Below the pieces are notes generated by a model. That model had not been told where the DNA came from. It was given only the letters and a program-made list of their open reading frames with translations, and did no database searches. This document shows positions 11,151 to 20,247 of a stretch of 64,000 nucleotides of DNA, in pieces. Location: positions 81,122,767 to 81,186,766 of the forward strand of contig NC_065882.2 in the NCBI RefSeq assembly GCF_932274485.2, in the 5' to 3' direction. The position numbers were made by a program, and so were the translations under genes. The stretch comes from Patella vulgata. Its lineage: Eukaryota; Mollusca; Gastropoda; Patellidae. Position 1 is the stretch's first letter. Every line of letters starts with the position of its first letter.

Positions 11151-11640
11151 GGTTTATTTTATTTTTATTACTGTATTTGTAGTGTTTTATTACTGTATTT
11201 GTAGTGTTTTATTACTGTAATTGTAGTGTTTTATTACTGTAATTATAATGTTTTATTATTGATGTGTGTTTATTACTGTATTTGTAGTGTTTTATTGCTG
11301 TAATTATAGTGTTTTATTACTGTAATTGTAGTGTTTTATTGCTGTAATTTAGTGTTTTATAACTGTAGTTATAGTGTTTTATTACTGTAATTATAAAGTT
11401 TTATTATTGATGTGTGTTTATTACTTTACTATGGTGTTTTATTACTGTATTATTGATGTGTATTACTATACTATGGTGTTTTATTACTGTAATTATATTG
11501 TTTTATTTATGTGGTGTTTTATTACCGTAATTATAGTGTTTTATTACTGTAATTATAGTGTGTTATTATTGATGTATGTTTATTACTGTAATTATAGTGT
11601 TTTATTACTGTATGTATAGTGTATAATTACTGTATTTGTA
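11150..11640. repeat. Minisatellite, right part
   Basis: About twenty degenerate units of the array described at 9207. Its last unit ends 'ctgtatttgtag', which also serves as the acceptor of the predicted mini-exon at 11642. Confidence 0.9.
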
Positions 11641-11641
11641 G

Positions 11642-11683
11642 GTGATAAGTTAACATCATCATGTGATTGTAGAAAGCCAACAC
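11642..11683 (+). CDS. Possible 42-nt linker mini-exon of the lectin/TSP1 gene
   Basis: Acceptor 'tgtatttgtag' and donor 'gtgagt' frame 42 nt that keep phase 1 on both sides and encode DKLTSSCDCRKPT. Short Cys-containing linkers before TSP1 repeats are plausible. The acceptor is supplied by minisatellite sequence, so this could be chance. Confidence 0.35.
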
Positions 11684-12066
11684 GTGAGTATATATAGGCT
11701 TGATTACTAAACCTAATTTCCATTGATAATTTATATATCCTAGCACTGCGATATTTCCGAATTATTATGTTATAACCGTTTACAATTATAGATGACAGCC
11801 AAATTGAAAAGTAGGTATTTATAATTGGATACCGTTTGTTTGTTAATGAAAATTATACGTATACCTATATGTTTCAGCAGTGTATTTTTCAGTGTATTAC
11901 TATTAATTGCTTTACTAATTGATTTGATTTTTGGGAAGAGAGCTGGTCAGGGTCTCATGTGTCTTATCCCGGCACAGATCTAACATGTAGCGCGAACATT
12001 GCTCTTAAACTTGACCGATATTTTCAGTGACTGAACATTGCTGTTAAACTTGACCAATATTTTCAG

Positions 12067-12243
12067 TGAGGAATGGTGGTTGGAGTAACTGGTCTGAATA
12101 CAGTGACTGCTCTGTGACATGTGGTGGAGGTACCAATACCAGGGCAAGGAAGTGTGATAATCCTACACCAGCTAATGGCGGGGCTAAATGTCCGGGCATT
12201 TCTAAACAGGATGGGGTGTGTAATCAACTACAAGGCTGTCCTG
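12067..12243 (+). CDS. Exon: thrombospondin type-1 repeat 1
   Basis: One whole TSP1 repeat in a phase 1-1 exon. GGWSNWSEYSDCSVTCGGGT shows the WxxW C-mannosylation motif and the CSVTCG O-fucosylation motif. Six cysteines occur in the usual order, ending LQGCPG. This repeat differs most from the other two. Confidence 0.9.
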
Positions 12244-12354
12244 GTTTGTATTCCCAGCACTATTAAATCCTATCTATATAGGTATTTAGAAAATTAGATA
12301 TTGGTCGGAAATCAATTAAACACAGACACGAAACACATCTGAATAATTTAAAAA

Positions 12355-12556
12355 ATGAAATGAAATGGGGTTTAACGTCCTATTGTTCCACTCCGCCTGG
12401 GCTAATTAAGACAGGATTACGCCGCCAAGTGTGCGATGAGGGAATTTCTGCCCGGGCAGTAGCACTATTGGCATATATGGAATTCCAACTGCCAAGGGAT
12501 ATATTACATGCCCCGGCAGTGGCACTAAGGCCTACTCTTATATCGAATTCCAAGCG
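12355..12556 (-). mobile_element. SINE-A fragment
   Basis: The 3' half of SINE-A on the minus strand. The part around 'ccaactgccaagggat' is followed by a partly repeated segment, then the copy stops. Confidence 0.75.
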
Positions 12557-12572
12557 CCCCATCAGAACAGAG

Positions 12573-12660
12573 GGGGCGGGGTCATGGCCGAATTGTTAGA
12601 GTGTGCGCGCTGCATCATAAGGACTGTCATTGAGTCAACTGTCGTGGGTTTCCTCCGGAT
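12573..12660 (+). mobile_element. SINE-B head fragment
   Basis: Covers 'tcatggccgaattgttagag' to 'gtgggtttcctccgg'. The tail is absent. Confidence 0.7.
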
Positions 12661-12718
12661 AATTTAAGCAATATGTAAAATGGCGCAAATAAAGTAATCT
12701 TTATTATTATTATTATAG

Positions 12719-12889
12719 TGGATGGTGGTTGGAGTGTTTGGTCTTCATACAGCAGTTGTTCTGTTTCATGTGGTGAAGGAACTAAGAACAGACTCAGAGA
12801 GTGTAATAAACCACCCCCTACAAATGGTGGAGATAATTGTACTGGTGATTCATCTCAAAACGTTCCATGTAACCTCGGAACATGTCCTG
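12719..12889 (+). CDS. Exon: thrombospondin type-1 repeat 2
   Basis: 171 nt, phase 1-1, acceptor 'ttattatag', donor 'gtaagt'. The repeat begins DGGWSVWSSYSSCSVSCGEG and ends LGTCP, with six cysteines and a CSVSCG fucosylation motif. It is nearly identical at base level to the exon at 13762-13932, so the two arose by a recent exon duplication. Confidence 0.92.
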
Positions 12890-12967
12890 GTAAGTAATTG
12901 CATCTCAATATATTGATAATACTAGCTGTTTAGTTGGCCTAGAGGTCTAGGGTGTGGTGCTTCGAAC

Positions 12968-13311
12968 CAGGGGCGTGCTGACAGGGAGTTTAGGAGGACG
13001 GTGTCCTCCCAGGCCCCGATTAAACTATAAGTCCACCCGTATAAGCGGGCCCCCCTGAGAGCTCTAATTTTTATTAGCATTATATTAAGCAGACCTGTCA
13101 TGAGTGTCTTGTGTAGTACAGTAGTATGTCTTATAGTCAAAATAGCAGCATAAATTTGGAAAATATGATACCTAGATTTCTCCCAGAAGTGCTTGCAAAA
13201 CGCGTTTCCCGTTGTCAAATTTCAAAAATTCTGGCGGGGAGAACCACCCCATACCCCCCTACCAGCGTCGCGCCGCGACCGACGGGCCCCTTAGGGGCCA
13301 GCACGCCCCTG
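12968..13311. mobile_element. Non-autonomous hAT element with 8-bp target duplication
   Basis: Begins CAGGGGCGTGCTGACAGG and ends CCAGCACGCCCCTG, imperfect inverted repeats. 'cttcgaac' is repeated on both sides (12960-12967, 13312-13319). An 8-bp duplication with CAGGG ends is diagnostic of hAT. 344 bp, no transposase. The target itself ('tggcctagaggtcta' ... 'cttcgaactc') resembles a degenerate tRNA-like SINE head. Confidence 0.85.
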
Positions 13312-13761
13312 CTTCGAACTCTAGCTGGTCTGGCACATATGTAAGCGTGTGTGATTTGGTAGTAGGGGTGTCTTGTCTACCCTATATGTTTCCCTCCACA
13401 AAAATGACGCATGTGCATGCACTGGGTACACTAAAATCAAGATTTATCTGAGATTTCACTATCAGCATAAGCTGACGTTGAATACCCAAACTCATAGTGT
13501 TGTGTTGCTCCTAGGTGTGCAAACAAATCTCTGAGTCATATCATAATACTAAAATTTAAGGTAGTACTACATTTTTATATATTTCCATCATATATCAATA
13601 CTAGTTTCGTAAAGAATTATCGTTTATATAAGTGTCTCTCCATGTTAAAACAATTGCATGCACAGGGGTTGTTAAAGGGCACCTTTCGTAGTGTCGGAAA
13701 CATTCAAAATGTACCCGTTTTTTTGTGGGGTTCGTAAACTCGATACTATTTATTATTACAG

Positions 13762-13932
13762 TGGATGGTGGTTGGAGTGTTTGGTCTTCATACAATAACT
13801 GTTCTGTTTCATGTGGTAAAGGAACTAAGACCAGACTCAGGGAGTGTAATAAACCACCCCCTACAAATGGTGGAGATGATTGTACTGGTGATTCAGCTGA
13901 AAACGCCCCATGCAACCTCGCTGCATGCCCTG
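13762..13932 (+). CDS. Exon: thrombospondin type-1 repeat 3
   Basis: 171 nt, phase 1-1, acceptor 'tattattacag', donor 'gtttgt'. DGGWSVWSSYNNCSVSCGKG starts the domain and LAACPG ends it. Differs from repeat 2 by only about ten residues. Confidence 0.92.
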
Positions 13933-13994
13933 GTTTGTAGCTATATTACAACCTATTAATTAAACTGGCAAAAATAAGAGCTATATTATTGGTG

Positions 13995-14376
13995 ATGAGG
14001 GAGCCGCGTTGACTCGCTAACCAGGAGGGCTAATGCTCGATCCAGGTGTTGGCCGAGAAAATTTATCAGAATTGTCCGGCGTGAGACAACGTATAGTCTC
14101 ATGTACACATTAGCATTTACGTAAAAAGAAATCATTGTAAAAGAAGAATATAGCGACTGTGTCTGGGCAATAATCCTCTCATGGCATACTGTATGGTGTA
14201 TGTAAGTCATCATTAGCCCAGTCGGAGCAGAAGAGTAGGAAATTAAACCACTTTTCAAGACATGTATATTATCTATAAGCTTGTATATGCAAGCCATCAT
14301 TAGCCCAGTCGGAGCAGAACAGTGGGTAGTTAAACTCCTTTTCATGACATGTACATTATCTATAAGCTTGTATAGG
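13995..14376 (+). mobile_element. SINE-A-related element with duplicated tail
   Basis: Head 'gggagccgcgttgactcgct' and B-box-like 'atgctcgatccaggtgttgg', then an abbreviated SINE-A body. The last ~100 bp, including 'cagtcggagcagaa' and 'atctataagcttgtata', are present twice in tandem. A degraded piece resembling the gene's 19.3-kb tail repeat follows at ~14505-14560. Confidence 0.7.
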
Positions 14377-14560
14377 CGGACGCAGGATTAGATTAGAGTT
14401 GTTGATATAGAATTTGAGAGTATAAAATTAATCACTTGTACGACGCAATAGATCACTACATCGTTGATTACGGTACCGTATTTGGAGGGTGGATGGCCCA
14501 CTATATGACTACATATATGGTATATTACCATACAGTATTGGAAGGGTCTATTACACAATA

Positions 14561-14728
14561 GTATGGGGAGGGTGTATGGCCGAATGGTTAGCACGCGCGC
14601 GCTGTATCATACGGTCTGTCATTGAGTCAACTGGCGGGGTTTAGATTCCCGGTTGTACGTGACAAGGAGTAGGGTCGCCTGTCCAACCGCGTGGGTTTTA
14701 TCCGGGTCCTCCGGTTTCCTCCCACAGA

Positions 14729-14763
<35 letters not shown>

Positions 14764-15040
14764 TTTCATTTCTGTATTTAATATTTATATGCATAAAAGT
14801 TGTATTTTATTTTTAATTTTACTAACTGTGATATTGTTTTTATTTATGCATATAATGTTTTTCTGTGATATAATTTAGCCTGTCTCGTAATATCCACCAT
14901 ATGTTTGGCGCAATATAGCCCGGTTGGAGCTGACGTGCCATTAAACAACAGTTCATTTCATTTCATTTAATTTCCTCCCACAGCTAAAGATCCCTACGCG
15001 CAAGCAAATTATGGAAATAAAATTGAACCATGTGTTAGTC
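14561..15040 (+). mobile_element. SINE-B copy split by a LINE 3' end
   Basis: The SINE runs to 'tttcctcccacag' (14727) and resumes with the same phrase at 14971. It stops at 'gttagtc' where the inverted duplication 15037-15706 begins, so the duplication breakpoint lies inside this SINE. Confidence 0.85.
14728..14970 (+). mobile_element. LINE L-ATTC 3' end inserted in SINE-B
   Basis: A (TA)n run, then the family 3' UTR 'atatgtttggcgcaatatag', 'gttggagctgacgtgccatt' and an ATTTC tail. A 13-bp target duplication, tttcctcccacag, lies at 14715-14727 and 14971-14983. Only ~240 bp of the element inserted. Confidence 0.88.
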
Positions 15041-15706
15041 TTTTTTGTCGCGGTGTTGAACATGATATGAAATGATCTCACCTGCACTAGATATTAGGGG
15101 AGGGGGGGGGGAGTGTCCTTGAAATGGGTTTAGCAATAGTTTGTCGATGGACAATCATTTCTGATAATTTAAAACATTTAAAAGTATAGTATGGACACAA
15201 TATGACAAACATTGAAAACGCATGTCATAAACTTTAGTTCATTTGTACAGAAGTTGTTAATAGAAAACCCTAGACCATTTTTAACCTACCGCATGATGGT
15301 CTTGACGTGGAACTTGACCTGGTGAAATAACTGTACCAGGTAGATGTTGTCGAATATGGATAGTAGCTTGTGTAATAAGTGGGACTTGTGTTGTAAGTAT
15401 GCTGCGATACGTAACTGGCATTGTGTCCGGATGTACCTAAAGAAGACGGGAAACGTCATGAATGGGTTAACGATACCCGGAGAAATGAAATGGGATGCAG
15501 TTTAATTTTCTACGTTTCGTATCTCCGATTAAACGCGTCAAGGAGTAGGGTCGCCTGTCCAGCCTCATGAGTTTTCTTCCCACAGCTAAAGATCCCTACG
15601 CGCAAGCGAATTATGGAAATAAAATTGAACCATATGTTAGTCCCGAAATGACCTCGTTTGTGTCGAGTGGACGTTAAACCCCATTTCTCTCTCTCTCTCT
15701 CTGTAT
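15037..15706 (-). repeat. Inverted duplication, copy 1 (pairs with 21808-22486)
   Basis: The reverse complement of 21808-22486 is found here at high identity, from 'agtcttttttgtcgcggtg' to a SINE-B 3' half (15530-15706). It contains minus-strand copies of the two exons at 22088 and 22364. The copied second exon has a different length of C run (one extra base), which would break its frame. This copy lies in an intron of the lectin/TSP1 gene, on the opposite strand. Confidence 0.88.
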
Positions 15707-15761
15707 GACACAAGCTTATTTTAGAAATCTTATTATAAAATTAATCATACATATTTTACAG

Positions 15762-15837
15762 TAATAGGTGACATCTCCACATGGATAATAATTGGTGTTT
15801 CGACGATATCGGTCATCCTGGTATTTATTATAGCATG
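15762..15837 (+). CDS. Exon: transmembrane segment of the lectin/TSP1 gene
   Basis: Acceptor 'acatattttacag', donor 'gtaaga', phase 1 in and phase 2 out. Encodes GDISTWIIIGVSTISVILVF then IIA: about 20 hydrophobic residues, a single membrane span. The next exon supplies C-F-I-R-R-K-R, a classic stop-transfer on the cytoplasmic side. Confidence 0.8.
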
Positions 15838-15844
15838 GTAAGAT

Positions 15845-16870
15845 ATACTTTAAAAAAAAAGTAGGGGATATTCAGAAACAATACAAAACTGCGGAAATGC
15901 ACTGCTGTTTTTATTAGAGGTAACCAGTGTATGTTAATAACAGGTCAATTGCCTACACATGAACATAAATAGTACTTATGGGCGGCTTATCGGACAGCCC
16001 ATTTCACTCGCAAAGAGATACACTGTCAAAAGTGAAAATGGACATTCAGCAATTCGTCGTGGCATGCTCCTAATCAACCGTCCAATCACGATTTGGGGCA
16101 ATCTGACCCTCTCCTCTTGCAGTGCCACGGCCAATTCTTGCAGTGTTGTCGGTTGACATTGACGTCGACGCCGACGAACACTTCCCCAGATCAATTTAAA
16201 CGTAACACACTAAAGCAAATGAAATGAAATGGAGTTTAACATCCTACTGTTCTGCTCCTAACCTGGGCTAACGAAGAAGGGCATACGCCATACAGTGTGC
16301 TATGAGGGAAATTTTGCCCGGACAGCGGCACTACGGCCTACTCTTATATCGAATTCCAACTGCCAAGGGATCTTTTACGTGCACGCCAATGTGTACATGG
16401 GACCTCGGTTTTTCGTCCCATCCGAACGACTAGACAGCTTTCCTTGGCAGCCCCTCCGTCCTGCATCACTGACAAGCGAGAACCACGCCGGAAAATCTGG
16501 ATGAACTTTCTCGGCCAATGCAGGGATCGAACACCCGACCTCCAGGCTAGCGAGCTAGCGTCTTACCCACTTAGCCACGTGATCCCCACACTAAAGCAAA
16601 GATACGCTAAACAGTAAATCTTATGCAAGAAACCTATAGGAAGCCAAATATGGATAGGATAAACCAGCACGTGGCATTTTTCATCAACCCTTCCTTGAAG
16701 TGTCGAATTTGACAATGAACCCCTCCCACGTGTATGGTGATATTGCGCGTCGCACATGCAGCTCAGTGATTCTGTTGGGGCGATAAGTTCTTCATCTGTG
16801 AACATACTCTCAAAGCATGTCAAGTCTCCATGACTATCATATTTCAATATCCCCTATATTTCGGTATATT
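15845..16870 (-). mobile_element. Tc1-like relic (family T2) carrying a SINE-A
   Basis: The left end reads 'aaaagtaggggatatt' and the right end 'aatatcccctatatttc', an inverted pair related to the T1 ends. The minus strand encodes TLQELAVALQEERVRLPQIV and GRLIRSMPRRIAECPF, the transposase C-terminus. The rest of the transposase is deleted or unrecognisable. The relic is split by SINE-A at 16220. Confidence 0.75.
16220..16587 (-). mobile_element. SINE-A copy with 13-bp target duplication
   Basis: Full length. 'acactaaagcaaa' occurs at 16207-16219 and 16588-16600. It inserted after the T2 relic was in place. Confidence 0.92.
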
Positions 16871-16989
16871 ACTATACGATGTCTAAAGTTAGCTTAAACC
16901 TATCCTGATGAATGATTGGGTATATTTTAGAGTCTATTTCATTCAAATGATTGGCCCATGAGAATTTATTTACAAACTTGTAATTATTT

Positions 16990-18405
16990 TGTACTACACT
17001 TAACTTACTAACATTTACCTCTCTACACCTTATTAATACTACCCTTAACTCTACACTTTATTTATGAACACTTCACTCACTACACTTTATTTATATTTAT
17101 ACTACCCTTAGCTCACTACACCTTATTTATACTACAATTAAATCACCACACCTTATTTATAACACACTTAACTCTCTACACTTTATTTATACTGCACTTA
17201 ACTCGCTACACTTTATTTATACTACACTTAACTCACTACATTTTATTTATAATACCCTTAGCTCACCACACCTTATTTATACTACACTTAAATCACCACA
17301 CCTTATTTATAATACCCTTAGCTCACTACACCTTATTTATACTACACTTAACTCACTACACTTTATTTATAATACACTTAACTCACTACACTTTATTTAT
17401 ATTACACTTAACTCACTACACGTTATTTATATTACACTTAACTCACTACACTTTATTTATACTACACTGAAGTCACTACACTTTATTTATACTACACTGA
17501 ACTCACTACACGTTATTTATAATACACTTAACTCTCTACACTTTATTTATAATACACTTAACTCACTACACTTTATTTATATTACACTTAACTCACTACA
17601 CGTTATTTATACTACACTTAACTTACTACACTTTATTTATAATACACTTAACTCGCTACACTTCTTTTTATACTACATTTAACCCACTACACTTTATTTA
17701 TAATACACTTAACTCACTACACTTTATTTATATTACACTTAACTCACTACACGTTATTTATATTACACTTAACTCACTACACTTTATTTATACTACACTG
17801 AACTCACTACACGTTATTTATAATACACTTAACTCTCTACACTTTATTTATATTACACTTAGCTCACTACACGTTATTTATAATACACTTAAATCACCAC
17901 ACCTTATTTATAATACACTTAACTCTTTACACTTTATTTATACTGCACTTAACTCGCTACACTTTTTTTATACTACACTTAACTCACTACACTTTATTTA
18001 TAATACACTTAACTCACTACACTTTATTTATATTACACTTAACTCACTACACGTTATTTATACTACACTTAACTTACTACACTTTATTTATACTACACTT
18101 AACTTACTACACTTTATTTATACTACACTTAACTCACTACACCTTATTTATACTACACTTAGCTCACTACACTTTATTTATACTACACTTAACTTACTAC
18201 ACGTTATTTATACTACACTTAACTTACTACACTTTATTTATACTACACTTAACTCACTACACCTTATTTATACTACACTTAGCACACTACACCTTATTTA
18301 TATTACACTTAACTCACTACACGTTATTTATACTACACTTAACTTACTACACTTTATTTATACTACACTTAACTCACTACACCTTATTTATACTACACTT
18401 ATCTT
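16990..18405. repeat. 30-bp minisatellite, ~47 units
   Basis: Unit close to actacacttaactcactac + actttatttat, in register through the whole array, with recurring variants (acgttatttat, accttatttat). The array lies in the intron between the membrane-span and tail exons. No unique spacers, so it is not a CRISPR array. Confidence 0.97.
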
Positions 18406-18614
18406 TCTACTAATCGAGTTGCAAAGATCAAGGTTCGTTTAGTGTCAAGGTTTCCGTGGAAGTCGCTATTTTTGATTTGAACGTGTTTGTGTCCCAACCT
18501 CTATTTGAACGCTACTGTTCATGTGTCTGAAAACAGTGTAGCAATGTATAAAACTCGCAGGAACATGACCGATATATACCCCCCCCCCCTCCCATTAACT
18601 CATTCTGAGCTTGG

Positions 18615-18877
18615 GGAGGGGAGGGGGATGGTTAGCACGTGCGCGCTGTATTATAAGGTCTGTCATTGAGTCAACTGGCGTGGTTTCGATTCCACGGTTG
18701 TACGTGAAAAGGAGTACGGTCGCCTGTCCAACCTCGTGGGTTTTCTCCGGGTCCCTCCACGGCTAAAGACCCCTACGTGCAAGCGAATTGTTGAAATTAA
18801 ATTGACCATGTGTTAGTCACGAAATGACCTAGTTTGTGTCGAGTGGTCGTTAAACCCCATCTCTCTCTCTCTCTCTC
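18615..18877 (+). mobile_element. SINE-B copy
   Basis: The head is eroded on its first bases; B-box region 'ggtttcgattccacgg'; ends in (TC)n. Confidence 0.85.
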
Positions 18878-18959
18878 ATGTGACATTGGGTTCTTGTACA
18901 TGCATCAATGATTACAACACCTTGCTTGCTAATTTACACTTGTACAGATTCCATACAAT

Positions 18960-19018
18960 AATAGCCCGGTGGGTGCTGACGTGTCATAAAACTTCATTTC
19001 ATTTCATTTCATTTCCAT
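18960..19018 (+). mobile_element. Very short LINE L-ATTC 3' end
   Basis: Only 'atagcccggtgggtgctgac' to the ATTTC tail is present. 'ttccatacaata' before it and 'tccatacaataaag' after it form a target duplication. Confidence 0.75.
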
Positions 19019-19144
19019 ACAATAAAGTTTTAAATCAAGACTTCGACGTATATATTTAAACGTTTTATTTAATTTATCAAACGCATACAGCTTATCTTAA
19101 TAGTGAAATTGGCACTATATAATTTTTCATATTGTTAATTTCAG

Positions 19145-19343
19145 TTTTATAAGACGAAAGAGAATGGCCAACATCTCCGCATTAGACAAACACCAACCAA
19201 CTGTTCATTGTGAAAATAAAGCACAAGAGGTGGTTGATGATGATGAACGGGTGTACGACACAATAGATGAGGTGTACGACACAATAGATGAGATGTATGA
19301 CACAATAGATGACTATATGGTACATTACGATACAGTGTTGTAA
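19145..19343 (+). CDS. Terminal exon: cytoplasmic tail with four YDTI/V motifs
   Basis: Acceptor 'attgttaatttcag', phase 2. The exon encodes FIRRKRMANISALDKHQP, an acidic stretch EVVDDDER, then three 7-residue units (VYDTIDE, VYDTIDE, MYDTIDD), YMVHYDTVL and a TAA. Each YDT[I/V] fits the YxxPhi sorting motif and the general pY-x-x-[I/L/V] SH2-ligand pattern. The third and fourth are spaced YDTI-x6-YDTV, close to an ITAM. The reading is direct; any signalling role is inferred. The final Y motifs are encoded by the first unit of the tandem array described at 19254. Confidence 0.78.
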
Positions 19344-19460
19344 TGGTGTAAGACACAATAGATGACTATATGGTACATTACGATACAGTGTTGTAATGGT
19401 GTAAGACACAATAGATGACTATATGGTACATTACGATATAGTGTTGTAATCGTGTATTAA
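19254..19460. repeat. Tandem repeat spanning the stop codon of the tail exon
   Basis: First, 21-bp units 'gtgtacgacacaatagatga' repeat three times in frame. Then a ~53-bp unit with the same start plus 'ctatatggtacattacgata' repeats three times, two of them after the stop. In the downstream units the tyrosine codon TAC of the first motif is TAA. Confidence 0.85.
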
Positions 19461-19464
19461 TATA

Positions 19465-20247
19465 TGGTACATTACTATAATCGCGGTTGGTGTATTATCC
19501 AGTGTTTCCGCTAGCTTCAAAATTTATCGGTACACCGTACCAGTAGAGGTTAAAAATACCGGTCCACTCTTAATTTTACCAGTCTGACGGAAACAAAATT
19601 TTTCCGCTAATAGATTTTGTAAATGTATTCAATCAAATAAGTAAACACTTCATGGAAACATATTTATTCGTGAGAGAAAAAATAGATTTTTCCGAGATTT
19701 AACCATATATATATATAAAAATTAAGACACTTATATGGATAGATTGATTCTGTGTTTATTAACATGCTACGTTTCGATACAGATAAAGATATCGTTATTA
19801 AGCAAATACTGATATTTAACAAAAATGTTTTGATAGCCCGTTTGCAGTCTATTCATTTTTTCTTTTGGTAAATTACCCATTAGACAGATGTAATACTATA
19901 GGGGTTATTTTAGTTCTATGAAAGGTGCTCTGTTTAATTTATTGAAGTGGTTAAACACATGGGTGACAACGAAAAATGGACTAAGTACGTATTTTGCAAG
20001 ATTGAACTTTCTTAGACTTAGACTAACTCACTGACAGTTTTGCCAGTATCCATTTCTGGAAGGGGGTCTCATTGTCCAGTCACCCTGGCCACAGATTAGT
20101 CCAATTAAATAGAATAATGTTGACGTAAAACGGTGCCCAAATGAAACACTTACCCAGAGATGGTAATTGAATACAAGAGGTATAGAGCTTTAGAAGCATG
20201 GTTTGTAATTCTCTATTGAGCTTGCGCGAAGCTGCATCCTTTAGAGC
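19465..20247. other. AT-rich DNA, possible degraded hAT end
   Basis: 'cagtgtttccgctagc' near 19499 and 'gtctgacggaaac' near 19585 resemble inverted hAT-type ends, but no duplication was found. The rest shows nothing. Confidence 0.3.

Larger units (their letters stand above)
6571..19343 (+). other. Gene model: SUEL-lectin / TSP1 x3 / single-pass membrane protein
   Basis: Eight exons on one strand join in phase: 6571-6912, 7606-7661, 11642-11683, 12067-12243, 12719-12889, 13762-13932, 15762-15837 and 19145-19343. Borders up to the transmembrane exon are phase 1; the last join is phase 2. The product has an extracellular carbohydrate-binding-like domain and three TSP1 repeats, a ~20-residue membrane span, a basic RRKR stop-transfer and a ~60-residue cytoplasmic tail of YDTI repeats. 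The architecture suggests a surface adhesion or recognition receptor; no family name is certain. The exon with start codon and signal peptide was not found. Introns host a live-looking Tc1 element, a Penelope element, SINEs and a 1.4-kb minisatellite. The two linker exons are the least certain. Confidence 0.72.

Noticed and set aside
16990-18405. CRISPR-like regular array
   Set aside because: Units are contiguous with no unique spacers; it is a plain 30-bp minisatellite in eukaryotic DNA.
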